A DNA stretch of 64,000 nucleotides from Gloeocapsopsis dulcis (GCF_032163395.1 NZ_CP119968.1:1659501-1723500), one strand, 5' to 3'. Positions 1 through 9,190 are shown, counted from the first letter of the stretch. A program made the numbers and translations. The notes: a model not told the origin generated them from the letters alone.

Positions 1-2
1 CT

Positions 3-95
3 ACGATTAACACTGGAAAGGTAGATTTTGTTCTTCCTCCCAACGCGATCGCTGCTACTTTAATCAGTCTGGTCATGGCAGAACGAGTAGCATAG
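3..95 (+). CDS. C-terminal end of a CheB-type methylesterase domain protein (5' truncated by window)
   Basis: Only about 30 codons are visible before the TAG at 93-95. The peptide contains TGKVDFVLPPNAIA, which resembles the C-terminus of CheB methylesterase domains, where a G-x-VDFVLPP stretch is followed by an IA-x-x-L helix. CheB removes methyl groups from glutamates of chemoreceptors; in cyanobacteria the domain also occurs fused to CheR or to sensor kinases. The start and the rest of the protein lie left of the window, so the architecture cannot be told. The identification rests on one short motif. Confidence 0.5.
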   Translation, partial: TINTGKVDFVLPPNAIAATLISLVMAERVA

Positions 96-177
96 CGATC
101 GCCAGAAATTAAGAGATGTCAGAGACCAGGAGTCAGGGAATTCCCATACTTAAAAGCAGGGAATTTAATACCTGTTA

Positions 178-1221
178 CTACATAGACCCTGCAAATTCTT
201 GTTGGATCTTGCTCTTGGCAGCTTTGAATTCAGTCGCCATTTGCTCCTTTTGCTCGCTGCTGCAGTTGTTGTCAATCGCCGCAAACATTGTGCTCTCTTC
301 TTGACGAATGTGGTCGCCAACCGCATCCATTAAATCTTTAACTTTTGATCTAAACTCGTCGGCAGCAGCAGGGTCAATAGACTTAATTTCATCTAGCATC
401 TGCTTCATTTGAGCTTGTTCGTCGTACAGCTCTTGAGTGTTGTCATCGCCGTAGAACGAGCGTACTCTCGGATAGACGACTTCTTCTTCAGCTTGAGCGT
501 GTGCTAACAAATCTTTGTAAAGCTGCCCGAAATACTCTTCGAGCTTTTGAGGATCTTTCGTGGCTCCAATTTCGGTGAAGATGGTATTTACCTTGTTATG
601 ATCCAACTGGATTAGCGTCTGGATATTTATATCCTGTTTATCAGTGTTTTGGGTAATCACACTACCAGCTACACCCGATAAGGCAGCGAGTGCATCTTGC
701 ACTCGTCCCCAGAGTCCTTGCTTAGCCTCTTGACCAGTCATTTCACGAACACCCACCTGTTCGAGTATCCCCTTGAGTTGTTCCTGGTGAGCGCGACCCT
801 CGAAGTTGACGGTGTTGAGAGGAGTAATTGCCACTTCAATATCAGCCCCTACTACCTGAGCGGCTTTGTGAATCATAATTCCACTCATCGCTTGACCATG
901 CTTCATCAGTTCATGGTGCATGAGCTTTTGATAAAACGTAAACTCGTCTCCTGACATCATTTGCTCAAATTGCGGAACAAATGTCTTGGTTGCCGCACTA
1001 GGTTCAGCCTGAATGCCGTATTGAACAATGACAGTGTCTATAATACCTATGTTTTTCTGGTCATCAGAAAGCATATTCTGGAGACGTTCGCGAACATCTT
1101 CGTAAGGGCAGGCATCTATGAGTTTTTGCTCGTTAGAGATAATTAAGTTCTGAAATGCTTTTAGGTCTGCTAATCTTTCACCAATCATCAGCCGCTTTGT
1201 ATCATCTAAAGTTGTAACCAT
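178..1221 (-). CDS. Hemerythrin HHE cation-binding domain protein
   Basis: A soluble 347-residue helical protein. The C-terminal half (about 200-330) is a hemerythrin HHE bundle: LDHN with H208, HAQAEEE with H241 and E245, and DHIRQEE with H304 and E308 are candidate di-iron ligands. The position where many HHE proteins carry a further His reads DEQAQMK, so one ligand may be replaced. The N-terminal half (about 1-165) is another helical bundle with HHELMKHGQ and AHQEQLK, possibly a divergent second ferritin-like or HHE unit. HHE proteins bind oxygen or sense and store iron and NO; the exact role here is unknown. It is followed downstream by no close gene. The start at 1221 is preceded on the minus strand by an AAGGAG-like ribosome site. 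Confidence 0.8.
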   Translation of the reverse strand: MVTTLDDTKRLMIGERLADLKAFQNLIISNEQKLIDACPYEDVRERLQNMLSDDQKNIGIIDTVIVQYGIQAEPSAATKTFVPQFEQMMSGDEFTFYQKLMHHELMKHGQAMSGIMIHKAAQVVGADIEVAITPLNTVNFEGRAHQEQLKGILEQVGVREMTGQEAKQGLWGRVQDALAALSGVAGSVITQNTDKQDINIQTLIQLDHNKVNTIFTEIGATKDPQKLEEYFGQLYKDLLAHAQAEEEVVYPRVRSFYGDDNTQELYDEQAQMKQMLDEIKSIDPAAADEFRSKVKDLMDAVGDHIRQEESTMFAAIDNNCSSEQKEQMATEFKAAKSKIQQEFAGSM

Positions 1222-1401
1222 CTTTAATTCTCCTTTATAGAAATAATCTGATTGATAACCGAATCACTGCAGAGATAACGTGCCCGAACACGAACGCCCC
1301 AAATATTCCTCATAAAATTTTCAGTGGCGTTGTTCGCGCCTCACTTCGAGAATGTACTTGAACACAATTACTCTGTGATGAAATGGTATATTAACTAACT
1401 C

Positions 1402-1947
1402 TTACTGCGTGCTACTGCCTTCGGTGTTCTGATCGCGACGTCCGAGCAAAGTGCGAACAGCACTAAGAACTTCGGGTACTGCAAGTACTAACGATGCGAG
1501 TGAGCAAACCGTCGCTACCTGGCAGTACTCACACAACGCTTTGTTCTCGCTCCACTCCTCACGAGCTAACTCAAGAGAAACAGCGTTGTCCAACACAATT
1601 TTAATGCCCATTGCAATTGGTAGCAGTGGATTAACCCGTGCGCGTTCCAGACCGCCAGCAGCAGCCAACCAACCAGTGAGGGCGTAATTAAGCACCATTA
1701 TCGGTCCATCAGGTGAATTGAATCGGCTGTAAGCGTAATTAGATGCGTCAACGCGGTCGGCATCGAAAAGCTGCTGTCCTGGAGGATCAGGCAGGTGACT
1801 GACAATCCCAGTTTGATAGAGTGTAACGAGTTGTCCCATCGAACCGCCGAGCATAGACAATCCAATAATCGCTCGCCGCCGACTCATGTCGGGATTCTTG
1901 CCTTCACGCAGTTCTTGACTTAGTTGTTTTGGTTCCATAAAGCTCAA
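1402..1947 (-). CDS. VKOR-like membrane-associated protein with CxxC
   Basis: A 181-residue protein with hydrophobic segments around 28-45, 80-95 and 145-165 and a CEYC motif near residue 138, next to a helix. A CxxC at a helix start is the redox motif of vitamin K epoxide reductase (VKOR) relatives, and similar short cyanobacterial proteins are annotated as VKOR family. VKOR enzymes reoxidise thioredoxin-like partners for disulfide formation, but this protein is shorter and shows only one CxxC, so catalysis is not assured. The N-terminus has an arginine cluster (MSRRRA) before the first hydrophobic stretch. It lies on the same strand as the hemerythrin gene, 180 bases upstream of it. Confidence 0.5.
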   Translation of the reverse strand: MSFMEPKQLSQELREGKNPDMSRRRAIIGLSMLGGSMGQLVTLYQTGIVSHLPDPPGQQLFDADRVDASNYAYSRFNSPDGPIMVLNYALTGWLAAAGGLERARVNPLLPIAMGIKIVLDNAVSLELAREEWSENKALCEYCQVATVCSLASLVLAVPEVLSAVRTLLGRRDQNTEGSSTQ

Positions 1948-2452
1948 TTTCTATAACGTATGCGTTAGGTCACTCGCATGTAGGGACTCCCATCCGTGCG
2001 AGGTGTCCGTGTCACAAAGTGCGATCGCAGAACGTTTTACCGACGAATAGAATACGTAACATGCATACAATTCAGCGATGTAAATGCCCTGCGCACTTAG
2101 CAGATATATTCCCCACCATTTTTGGAAATTAGGTTGCTACGTACCACTTCCGCTGGAGGTAGTTTATGCTCGTAGCGGCTATCAAGAAGAGTAGATTTAT
2201 GTAAAGATATTTTGTGATTGGCTATCTCAAATGCAGCCAACTCCAACTATATTTTGGCTTTTTTGAGGCACGCAGGCAGTGTTCAAGGTTCAGGAAGAAT
2301 TTGTAATCTTGACCTTAAAAAAGTAAGCTTGTTGTTTGATACATCGCTTTAGAATTGTTATCAAATTCTACTGCTGTCTGAATCCTCTTGACAGGTTAAG
2401 ATTTATAAAGTTGCCCTATGGGTACGGTATAACTCCAAATTTCAGAATCAGC
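1948..2452. other. Intergenic region between divergent genes
   Basis: About 500 bases between the VKOR-like gene and the ABC transporter, which diverge, so promoters of both should lie here. One HIP1-like GCGATCGC-type site is present. An open frame continues the ABC transporter upstream to 2336, but its extra 39 residues do not look like transporter sequence. I see no RNA gene. Confidence 0.5.
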
Positions 2453-4228
2453 ATGAGAAGCCCTGGTCCCCTTGTTGCACCGGAGCAAAAAGCCAGTCAA
2501 CAGTTACCAACACTGCGACGCTTTTTAGGATATCTGCAACCTTATCGCAAAGAAGTCCCTATTGCCCTCAGTTTAGTCGCAATTGGTGCTGCTTCTCAAT
2601 CACTTGGTCCTTTTTTAGTTGGCTGGTCGATTGATAATCTGATTGCCCAGGCTAACGTACAAGGCTTGCTGCTAATGCTTGTCTTACTAGTGGGTGTATA
2701 CTTAGGCGGTATTATAGCTATCCGCGCCCAAATTATCCGTGTCGGCTGGATTGTACAACGCTTATTAGCGCAACTACGTCAAGACATTTTTATAAAAGTT
2801 CAAAGTTTACCGATTAGTTTCTTTGATCAAAGTGAAGCTGGAGACTTAATGAGTCGCTTGCTCAACGATGTAAGTGTTGTCAATCAGGCTTTTGGACAAA
2901 CAATCGCCCAAATGTTGGGCAACTTATTTAGTTTGGTAGGAATCGTCATTGCGATGTTCCTGATCAACCTGCGGCTAGGTTTACTCAGTAACTTAGTTGT
3001 CCCGCTGATGCTTGTCACCACTAGCTTGTTTTCGCGCTGGGCAAGACAACGATTTCGCGTAACGCGACAGACAATTGGGGAACTCTCTACCAAAATTGAG
3101 GAAGATATTAGTAGTGTGCGCGAAGCACAAGCATTTAATCGTGTCCGATTGAATATTGCAGAGTTCAAAGCGCTCAATGCAGCAAACCGCGATGCTAATG
3201 TCGATGCAGTGGCAATTACAGCTGCATTTCTACCATCAATTGATTTTCTCAATACGCTAGCAACAGCCGGAGTTCTTGCTTATGGCGGTTACTTGGCAGT
3301 GACAGGAGCAGCTACAATAGGAACCGTAACTGCATTTTTGCTTTATGTACAGCAATTTTTCCGCCCAATTCAGATTTTGAGTCAGTTTTATACGCAAGCC
3401 CAGTCAGCGTTAGCTGCAGTCGAGCGAATTTTTATGCTACTGGATGAACCGGCTCAACTTAAGGACGCACCCGATGCGATCTCGATGCCGCCAATTCGTG
3501 GTGAGGTGACATTTGAGCAAGTTTCCTTTGGCTACAACCCCAATCAGCTTGTGCTCAAAGAAGTTAATCTTCATGCTAAACCAGGACAAACGATCGCATT
3601 GGTGGGACCTACAGGGGCTGGAAAAAGCACAATTATTAACTTGATTCTGCGTTACTACGATGTCACCAGTGGAGCCATCAAAATTGATGGTATTGATATC
3701 CGACAAGTAACACAGGCAAGCTTACGCAAACAAATTGGACTCGTTTTGCAGGACAACATTTTATTTAGTGGCACAGTTGCTGAAAACATTGCTTTCGGGC
3801 GTCCCGATGCTACCCAAGCCGAAATTGAAGCTGCTGCCCAAGTCGCTAACGTTCATGAGTTTATCACCAGTTTGCCGCAAGGGTACGCAACGCTATTAGG
3901 TGCAAGAGGTGCAAACCTCAGTAAAGGACAGCGACAACTATTTAGTATTGCTCGTGCTGTTTTAGTCAACCCGCGAATTCTGATTTTAGATGAAGCGACT
4001 AGCAGCATTGACACGCGCACCGAAGCTTTAGTTCAAGAGGCGATTGATCGATTATTGACTGAACGTACTAGCTTTGTCATTGCCCACCGTCTCAGCACTG
4101 TCACCAAAGCAGATCAGGTATTAGTGATTCAACAAGGTCAAATTATCGAAGGTGGTACGCATACAGAATTAATTGCCCAAGGCGGAGTTTATGCTAATCT
4201 TTACGCACTACAATTAGGTGCAGCCTAG
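2453..4228 (+). CDS. ABC exporter, fused permease and ATPase (multidrug/lipid type)
   Basis: A half-transporter of 591 residues that would work as a dimer in the membrane to export lipids, drugs or peptides; the substrate cannot be told. The N-terminal part (about 30-320) has six hydrophobic segments of the type I exporter fold. The C-terminal ATPase has Walker A GPTGAGKST near 385, the Q-loop LQDN, a signature LSKGQ near 488 in place of the common LSGGQ, Walker B ILILDEATSS near 508 and the H-loop IAHRLST. I chose the ATG at 2453 because the upstream extension to 2336 has no family similarity. It converges with the next gene and the two stop ends overlap by four bases. Confidence 0.9.
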   Translation: MRSPGPLVAPEQKASQQLPTLRRFLGYLQPYRKEVPIALSLVAIGAASQSLGPFLVGWSIDNLIAQANVQGLLLMLVLLVGVYLGGIIAIRAQIIRVGWIVQRLLAQLRQDIFIKVQSLPISFFDQSEAGDLMSRLLNDVSVVNQAFGQTIAQMLGNLFSLVGIVIAMFLINLRLGLLSNLVVPLMLVTTSLFSRWARQRFRVTRQTIGELSTKIEEDISSVREAQAFNRVRLNIAEFKALNAANRDANVDAVAITAAFLPSIDFLNTLATAGVLAYGGYLAVTGAATIGTVTAFLLYVQQFFRPIQILSQFYTQAQSALAAVERIFMLLDEPAQLKDAPDAISMPPIRGEVTFEQVSFGYNPNQLVLKEVNLHAKPGQTIALVGPTGAGKSTIINLILRYYDVTSGAIKIDGIDIRQVTQASLRKQIGLVLQDNILFSGTVAENIAFGRPDATQAEIEAAAQVANVHEFITSLPQGYATLLGARGANLSKGQRQLFSIARAVLVNPRILILDEATSSIDTRTEALVQEAIDRLLTERTSFVIAHRLSTVTKADQVLVIQQGQIIEGGTHTELIAQGGVYANLYALQLGAA

Positions 4229-4824
4229 GCTTGCGTTTGTAAAGCAGCTTGATAGGCTTCAGGAGTGTTGAGATCCCATAGAACTTCTGAAGTGTCAAAT
4301 TCTACGCGCTGAATTTGCGGATAAAATGTTTGGATAATGTGACGTAAACCAAAATCTGCTTCACTCAAATTTTCTAAATGCGATCGCACTGATGAGGAAA
4401 ACAAGAGTGGATGACCTAACTTGCCTCGATAATGAGGTGCAATTATAGGTACTTTGGCGGAAAATTGATGTGTTTGAAGTAATTTCTGATAGATCCAGTT
4501 ACTTCTAGGTTGATCGACTGCTGAAATTAATAAACAATCAAACTTTGGTACGTGCTTTAATCCGGTTAAAATCGAACTAACTTTTCCAGCACTAGGATCG
4601 TGATTAATCGCTACTATAGTTCCTGCGGGAACTTGCGATTGTTTGAAATTATGCAACCCCAATACAACAATAGGTATAATCTTAGCAAGAGATAGTTGCT
4701 CGACTTGATACGACAATAAACTTTTACCGTTTCGCCATGGTAGGCTAGCTTTACAAGTACCCATTCGGCTTGATGCACCTGCTGCCAAAATTAAAGCAAA
4801 GCAGTTAAAGGTTTGCAGTGGCAT
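4225..4824 (-). CDS. MobA/MocA-like nucleotidyltransferase
   Basis: A 199-residue single-domain NTP transferase. The N-terminal LILAAGASSRMG is the nucleotide-binding signature of the MobA/MocA family, followed by a conserved lysine (CKASLPW) and the metal-binding aspartate in SAVDQPR. MocA transfers CMP to molybdopterin to form the cytosine dinucleotide cofactor used by xanthine dehydrogenase-type enzymes. A molybdenum hydroxylase operon with its xdhC chaperone lies 4 kb away on the same strand, which makes cofactor maturation the most likely role. This is inference from family and neighbourhood; other sugar- or cofactor-nucleotidyltransferase activities are possible. Confidence 0.75.
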   Translation of the reverse strand: MPLQTFNCFALILAAGASSRMGTCKASLPWRNGKSLLSYQVEQLSLAKIIPIVVLGLHNFKQSQVPAGTIVAINHDPSAGKVSSILTGLKHVPKFDCLLISAVDQPRSNWIYQKLLQTHQFSAKVPIIAPHYRGKLGHPLLFSSSVRSHLENLSEADFGLRHIIQTFYPQIQRVEFDTSEVLWDLNTPEAYQAALQTQA

Positions 4825-4880
4825 AGATTTAAATTTAGTTACGATTTACACATGGTCGTTTGTTGTTTTAGAGTCATTTT

Positions 4881-5621
4881 ATGATTCTGCAAAAGCCAAT
4901 AAAAAAAGTCACAATCACCTGGGAACCTCTTCCAGATGACTTCATATTACCTGACGACCCTGTGGAGAATATTCAACAACCGCCCCTTGCTGCTGCGCTT
5001 ACCGACGCACTAGGAGCCGCAGGACGTATCCAACCGGATATGCTCATCGGCTCGAACTTTGGTCTAGTTGCCACGGTAAATAAAAAAATTGTCGTGAAAG
5101 CACCTGATTGGTTTTATGTGCCTCACGTCCAACCTGTGCCATCAGAAGTGATTCGTCGCAGCTATACACCACATCTTGAAGGCGATGCAGTAGCTGTAGT
5201 CATGGAGTTTCTCTCGCAAGAAGAAGGCGGTGAGTTGTCGGTACGCTCAACTCCACCCTATGGCAAGCTTTATTTCTACGAACAGATCCTCCAGGTGCCT
5301 ACCTATGTCACCTATGACCCATACGAACCGAGCTTAGAGGTACGATATCTAGAAGAAGAAAAGTACGTTCTACATAGACCGGATGTCAACGGACGCTATT
5401 GGATTCCGCAGTTAAAGTTATTTCTAGGAATTTGGTACGGTGAGCGATTGCGCCAGACAACCAATTGGCTACGCTGGTGGAATGTTGAAGGTAATCTTTT
5501 GTTGTGGAGTGCTGAACAAGCCGAACAAGAACGACAGCGTGCTGAACAAGAACGACAGCGTGCTGAACTTTTGGCAGCTAAACTACGTGAACTAGGTATT
5601 GATCCAGACGCATTAAGCTGA
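4881..5621 (+). CDS. Uma2-family (DUF820) restriction-endonuclease-fold protein
   Basis: A 246-residue protein of the Uma2/DUF820 family, which is greatly expanded in cyanobacteria and has a PD-(D/E)xK nuclease-like fold; the biological role is unknown. Visible elements are APDWFYV (PD motif, about 74-80) and VVMEFLS (about 111-117), followed by the aromatic beta segment LYFYEQI. The tail is a coiled coil built from two copies of the heptad-like EQERQRA and ends LRELGIDPDALS, the usual Uma2 ending. The tail repeat is a likely slippage site. Two more Uma2 sequences are in this window, one complete (59.7 kb) and one cut by an insertion sequence (13.7 kb). Confidence 0.85.
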   Translation: MILQKPIKKVTITWEPLPDDFILPDDPVENIQQPPLAAALTDALGAAGRIQPDMLIGSNFGLVATVNKKIVVKAPDWFYVPHVQPVPSEVIRRSYTPHLEGDAVAVVMEFLSQEEGGELSVRSTPPYGKLYFYEQILQVPTYVTYDPYEPSLEVRYLEEEKYVLHRPDVNGRYWIPQLKLFLGIWYGERLRQTTNWLRWWNVEGNLLLWSAEQAEQERQRAEQERQRAELLAAKLRELGIDPDALS

Positions 5622-5644
5622 GGCTAACAATCATCTAAATAGAG

Positions 5645-5687
5645 AAAGTGATCGCCTCCGGCGCTGCACTTCGCGCAATCGCACTTT
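5645..5687. repeat. Cyanobacterial HIP1-containing palindromic repeat
   Basis: An imperfect inverted repeat between AAAGTG on the left and CACTTT on the right, with an inner GATCGCCTCCGGCGCTGC segment. It is of the short dispersed type common in cyanobacterial spacers. It lies downstream of the Uma2 stop and might also act as a weak transcription end. Confidence 0.5.
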
Positions 5688-5799
5688 GCGCATAAATTTT
5701 AGACTGCTAGAGTAAGCTGCACTCTAAGATAATGTATAGTTGCGACTTTTGCCTAAGAATGCGGCAGAGATTATTGTTGAGTGTTAGCGCAATAAATTT

Positions 5800-7065
5800 A
5801 TGGTGAATTGGATAACAGCAATTGGTTGGGGAGTAGGTTCGATTTTCTGGGCAGAAATTGTGCGAGATCTGTATCACGTACTATCGCATCGCGTGCCAAT
5901 ATTGTATAGACAGCACGTGTGGCATCATCGGGTTTTTCGTCGGGATTTGACCTTTGCGAGTGCAACGATATATCGTCAGGCACAGTGGCGTAATGATTTT
6001 CCTGAATGTCTTGCAATGTTACTGTTGACGCTAGCGTTGTGGTGGGTGTGTTGGATGTGGACACCTACGTATCAATGGGCAGCTTTGGCGGGAACGATTT
6101 ACACGTTAGGATTTCTTGTTAGCTGTATAGCGCGTGGTAGTGGGAGTGAATGGGCGCGAGAAATCACCGACGTCACGCACAAACCAGGACGTTTTTTGTC
6201 GCCTCCCGCAACCTGGTTTGTCAATCGTCCTTATCACTGGCGGCATCACTTTGATGATGACCAAGCTTATTATTGTGGTACTTTCACTTTGGTGGATAAG
6301 TTGATGGGTACAGCACTCGCGCTTAAAGGAAAAAAAGTTGCAGTCACTGGTGCATCGGGAACGTTGGGGAAAGCTTTGTTACTCCACTTGCATCAAGCAG
6401 GCGCGAAGGTATTTGCCCTCAGTTCGCATTCTGAACCGATTACTTTAACACTCAATGATGAACCTTTCGCCGTAAAAACAATTACCTGGCAAACGGGACA
6501 CGAGGTTGAAATTGCGGAATTTCTGAATAAGATAGATATTCTTGTTCTTAATCATGGTATCAATGTCCACGGGGAAAGAACTCCAGAGGCAATTTCCAAG
6601 TCTTATGAAGTGAATACTTTTTCGAGTTGGCGGTTGATGGAATTGTTTTTTAGTACTGTCCGCACGAATGAAGATATTGCGTTGAAAGAAGTATGGGTAA
6701 ATACATCTGAAGCCGAAGTAAGTCCAGCGTTTAGCCCCTTGTATGAACTTTCTAAACGTGCCTTGGGTGATTTAGTGACATTACGCCGTTTAGATGCACC
6801 ATGTGTTGTCAGAAAACTAATTTTGGGACCATTTAAGAGTAATCTTAATCCGATTGGAGTGATGTCAGGCGATCGCATTGCTCGACAAATTATCGCTTTA
6901 GCAAAGCGCGATGTTCGTAACATTATCGTTACAGTTAATCCACTGACGTATCTCTTATTCCCCATCAAGGAATTTTGCAGATTAATGTATTTCAGATTCT
7001 TCAGTCGTGCAAAAAATACTATTACAGAAGTAGGAACGCAAAATGATCTGTTTGGTAATGGGTAA
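5800..7065 (+). CDS. Bifunctional sterol desaturase-like / short-chain dehydrogenase fusion
   Basis: A two-domain protein of 421 residues. The N-terminal half (about 1-170) is membrane-embedded and carries the histidine clusters of the fatty acid hydroxylase/sterol desaturase superfamily: HVLSHR, HVWHHR and HWRHH, which bind a di-iron centre. The C-terminal half (about 178-420) is a short-chain dehydrogenase with the NAD(P)-binding motif TGASGTLGKA, LNHG in place of the NNAG motif, and a candidate catalytic YELSKRA (Y-x-x-x-K). This fusion is known in cyanobacteria, where it is thought to modify a lipid or isoprenoid; the substrate is not established. Hydroxylation followed by oxidation or reduction by the attached dehydrogenase is a natural inference. 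Confidence 0.85.
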   Translation: MVNWITAIGWGVGSIFWAEIVRDLYHVLSHRVPILYRQHVWHHRVFRRDLTFASATIYRQAQWRNDFPECLAMLLLTLALWWVCWMWTPTYQWAALAGTIYTLGFLVSCIARGSGSEWAREITDVTHKPGRFLSPPATWFVNRPYHWRHHFDDDQAYYCGTFTLVDKLMGTALALKGKKVAVTGASGTLGKALLLHLHQAGAKVFALSSHSEPITLTLNDEPFAVKTITWQTGHEVEIAEFLNKIDILVLNHGINVHGERTPEAISKSYEVNTFSSWRLMELFFSTVRTNEDIALKEVWVNTSEAEVSPAFSPLYELSKRALGDLVTLRRLDAPCVVRKLILGPFKSNLNPIGVMSGDRIARQIIALAKRDVRNIIVTVNPLTYLLFPIKEFCRLMYFRFFSRAKNTITEVGTQNDLFGNG

Positions 7066-7143
7066 TAGATATTCTTGCCAATGACCATTGATCAGTTACC
7101 AATTTCTAACATATAAGTTGTGTTTATTTTCACCCACTTACTT

Positions 7144-8193
7144 ATGAGTTACTTTCGTTCTGCTGTTGATGCCATGACAGGTTACATTCCTGGGGAACAG
7201 CCTAAACCAGGAACACCGATTATTAAGCTCAACACCAATGAAAATCCGTATCCACCATCACCGCAAGCAATTGAGGTTTTACGTCATTTAGATAGTGAGT
7301 GGTTACGCCGCTACCCCGATCCGTTTGCTAAAGATTTCTGTCGTGCTGTGAGTGAGGCTTTGGGCGTACCTGCGGATTGGATAATTGTGGGCAATGGTAG
7401 TGATGAATTGTTGAATGTCATTATACGAGCGAGTGCTGAGGGAAGCGATCGCAAAGTTGTTTATCCCATGCCTACGTATGTACTGTATCGCACGTTAGCC
7501 GCGATGCAACCTGCTGAAGTTGTCGAAATAGATTATCCCTCAGATTTTCAGTTGCCGATTGCTGAACTTGTTGCTGCCAAGGGTGCAATTACTTTTATTA
7601 CTTCACCGAATAGTCCTTCGGGTCATTTGGTTCCTCTAGCTGACTTGCGCGTGTTAGCACAACAACTCGCAGGCATATTAGTGATTGACGAGGCTTATAC
7701 TGATTTTGCAGAGTATTCGGCTTTACCACTTGTACAAGAATTTGAAAATGTAGTTATTCTACGAACACTATCAAAAGGATATTCGCTAGCAGGGTTGCGG
7801 ATGGGGTTTGGCATTGCTAATCCGCAGTTACTTGCAGGATTATTCAAGATCAAAGATAGCTACAACATTGATGCGATCGCTACTGCTGTGGGTACTGCTG
7901 CTATGCGCAATCAAGCCTACAAAAATGCTTGTGCTGAAAAAGTGAAGAAGTCACGCACTAAACTGACGGTAGAACTTAAGAATTTAGGCTTCCAGGTTCT
8001 TGATTCGCAAGCAAACTTTGTTTTAGCAACTCCACCGCAAGGAAATGCTGAACAGTTGTATTTAGCACTGAAAGCGCGAGGAATTTTAGTAAGATATTTC
8101 AAACAACTTGGATTAGAAGATAAGTTGCGGATTACTGTTGGGACAGATGAACAAAATCAAATTTTGATTGAGGCGTTGGTGAGTTTGATATAG
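7144..8193 (+). CDS. hisC: Histidinol-phosphate aminotransferase
   Basis: A PLP-dependent fold-type I aminotransferase of 349 residues that converts imidazole-acetol phosphate and glutamate to histidinol phosphate in histidine synthesis. Family motifs are LNTNENPYPPSP near the N-terminus, GNGSDELL, the TSPNSPSGH segment, VIDEAYTDFAEY and the lysine of RTLSKGYSLAGLR that binds PLP. A GTG at 7120 would add eight residues, but the ATG at 7144 (MSYFRSAV) fits the family start better. It converges with xdhC, 25 bases away. No other his gene is nearby, as usual in cyanobacteria, where his genes are scattered. Confidence 0.9.
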   Translation: MSYFRSAVDAMTGYIPGEQPKPGTPIIKLNTNENPYPPSPQAIEVLRHLDSEWLRRYPDPFAKDFCRAVSEALGVPADWIIVGNGSDELLNVIIRASAEGSDRKVVYPMPTYVLYRTLAAMQPAEVVEIDYPSDFQLPIAELVAAKGAITFITSPNSPSGHLVPLADLRVLAQQLAGILVIDEAYTDFAEYSALPLVQEFENVVILRTLSKGYSLAGLRMGFGIANPQLLAGLFKIKDSYNIDAIATAVGTAAMRNQAYKNACAEKVKKSRTKLTVELKNLGFQVLDSQANFVLATPPQGNAEQLYLALKARGILVRYFKQLGLEDKLRITVGTDEQNQILIEALVSLI

Positions 8194-8218
8194 CAATATT
8201 AAGTAAGGTGTCGTTTGT

Positions 8219-9190
8219 TCAATTGGATAAAGATTTACCTGTACCACCACGACGCACTTTAATTAATTCGGCACAAATACTAACTGCAATTTCTCCGGGT
8301 GTCAAAGCACCGATATCTAGCCCAATTGGTGCATAGATGGATGCTAAAACCTCTGGGGGATATCCTTCTTGTTGCAACTGTTGATGTACCATGCGCACGC
8401 GCTTGCGCGAACCGATCATACCAATATACTTTGCTGGTTTCTGCAATAAAAACCGCAAAGCCTCTAAATCATGCTGGATTCCTCGCGTCACTAGCGCAAT
8501 ATACTGTGGATTTCTTGCACATTTTAACGCCAATGTCAAGGGCTGAGCAACCACCGCAGCCGCTTGCGGAAACCGTTCGCGTGTAGCAAACTCAGCGCGA
8601 TCATCAACAACAGTCACTCGAAACCCAATCATCGCCGCCATCGCTGCCAAAGGGACAGCAACATGACCCGCCCCCACAATGAGAAGCGTTGGTAATGGTA
8701 TCAAACACTCTCTAAAAGCTGCTTCTTTGTGTCTAGCCTTCGGCAACCCCTGCGGGGAATGTGGTTCGTTATCTCCAACCTCCAAATACGGCTGCAAATC
8801 TCCAGAAAACGGCGTCACTAAAGTACCACACTCACCTCTTGACAAAATACTAATGATCTGCGATAAGTTCTTAACCGCATCATCTCCACCCCATCGTTCT
8901 AACCAAAGTTGCATCGTTCCACCACAAACCCCCTGAGTTTCCCGCTGCAACGCCCCAGATAAATCTACTTCCACAAATTGCTTCTCACCCGTTGCCAAAA
9001 CTTCTAAAGCTTGGCGAATCACTTTAGCTTCCCCAGCCCCACCGCCAACTGTACCAATCGTGCGATCGCGACACACTAACATTTTTGCCCCGATCTCACG
9101 CGGAACTGAACCTGTGACACTCACAACCGTGGCAAGAACCGCTGCACCTTGTTGCAAGGCTTGTGCCATTTGTTGATAAAATTCAAGCAT
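8219..9190 (-). CDS. xdhC: XdhC-family molybdenum hydroxylase maturation factor
   Basis: A 323-residue XdhC/CoxI protein, which binds the molybdenum cofactor, promotes its sulfuration and delivers it to xanthine dehydrogenase. The N-terminal domain has VTGSVPREIGAKML and GTVGGGAGEA with the conserved QGVCGGTMQL cysteine segment. The C-terminal domain is Rossmann-like with IVGAGHVAVPLA and IGMIGSRKR. It is the last gene of the minus-strand operon and its start overlaps the stop of the Mo subunit by eight bases, so translation is probably coupled. Between the two domains (about residues 140-160) lies a variable stretch that includes HSPQGLPKARHK, encoded by GC-rich DNA resembling dispersed cyanobacterial repeats. 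Confidence 0.9.
   Translation of the reverse strand: MLEFYQQMAQALQQGAAVLATVVSVTGSVPREIGAKMLVCRDRTIGTVGGGAGEAKVIRQALEVLATGEKQFVEVDLSGALQRETQGVCGGTMQLWLERWGGDDAVKNLSQIISILSRGECGTLVTPFSGDLQPYLEVGDNEPHSPQGLPKARHKEAAFRECLIPLPTLLIVGAGHVAVPLAAMAAMIGFRVTVVDDRAEFATRERFPQAAAVVAQPLTLALKCARNPQYIALVTRGIQHDLEALRFLLQKPAKYIGMIGSRKRVRMVHQQLQQEGYPPEVLASIYAPIGLDIGALTPGEIAVSICAELIKVRRGGTGKSLSN

Noticed and set aside
116-304. Plus-strand open frame of 62 codons
   Set aside because: It overlaps the hemerythrin gene on the other strand, and its codons are the complement of that gene's 3' part; no ribosome site or family similarity.
2336-2452. Upstream extension of the ABC transporter frame
   Set aside because: The 39 extra residues are Cys-, Tyr- and Arg-rich and unlike any transporter N-terminus; the ATG at 2453 fits better.
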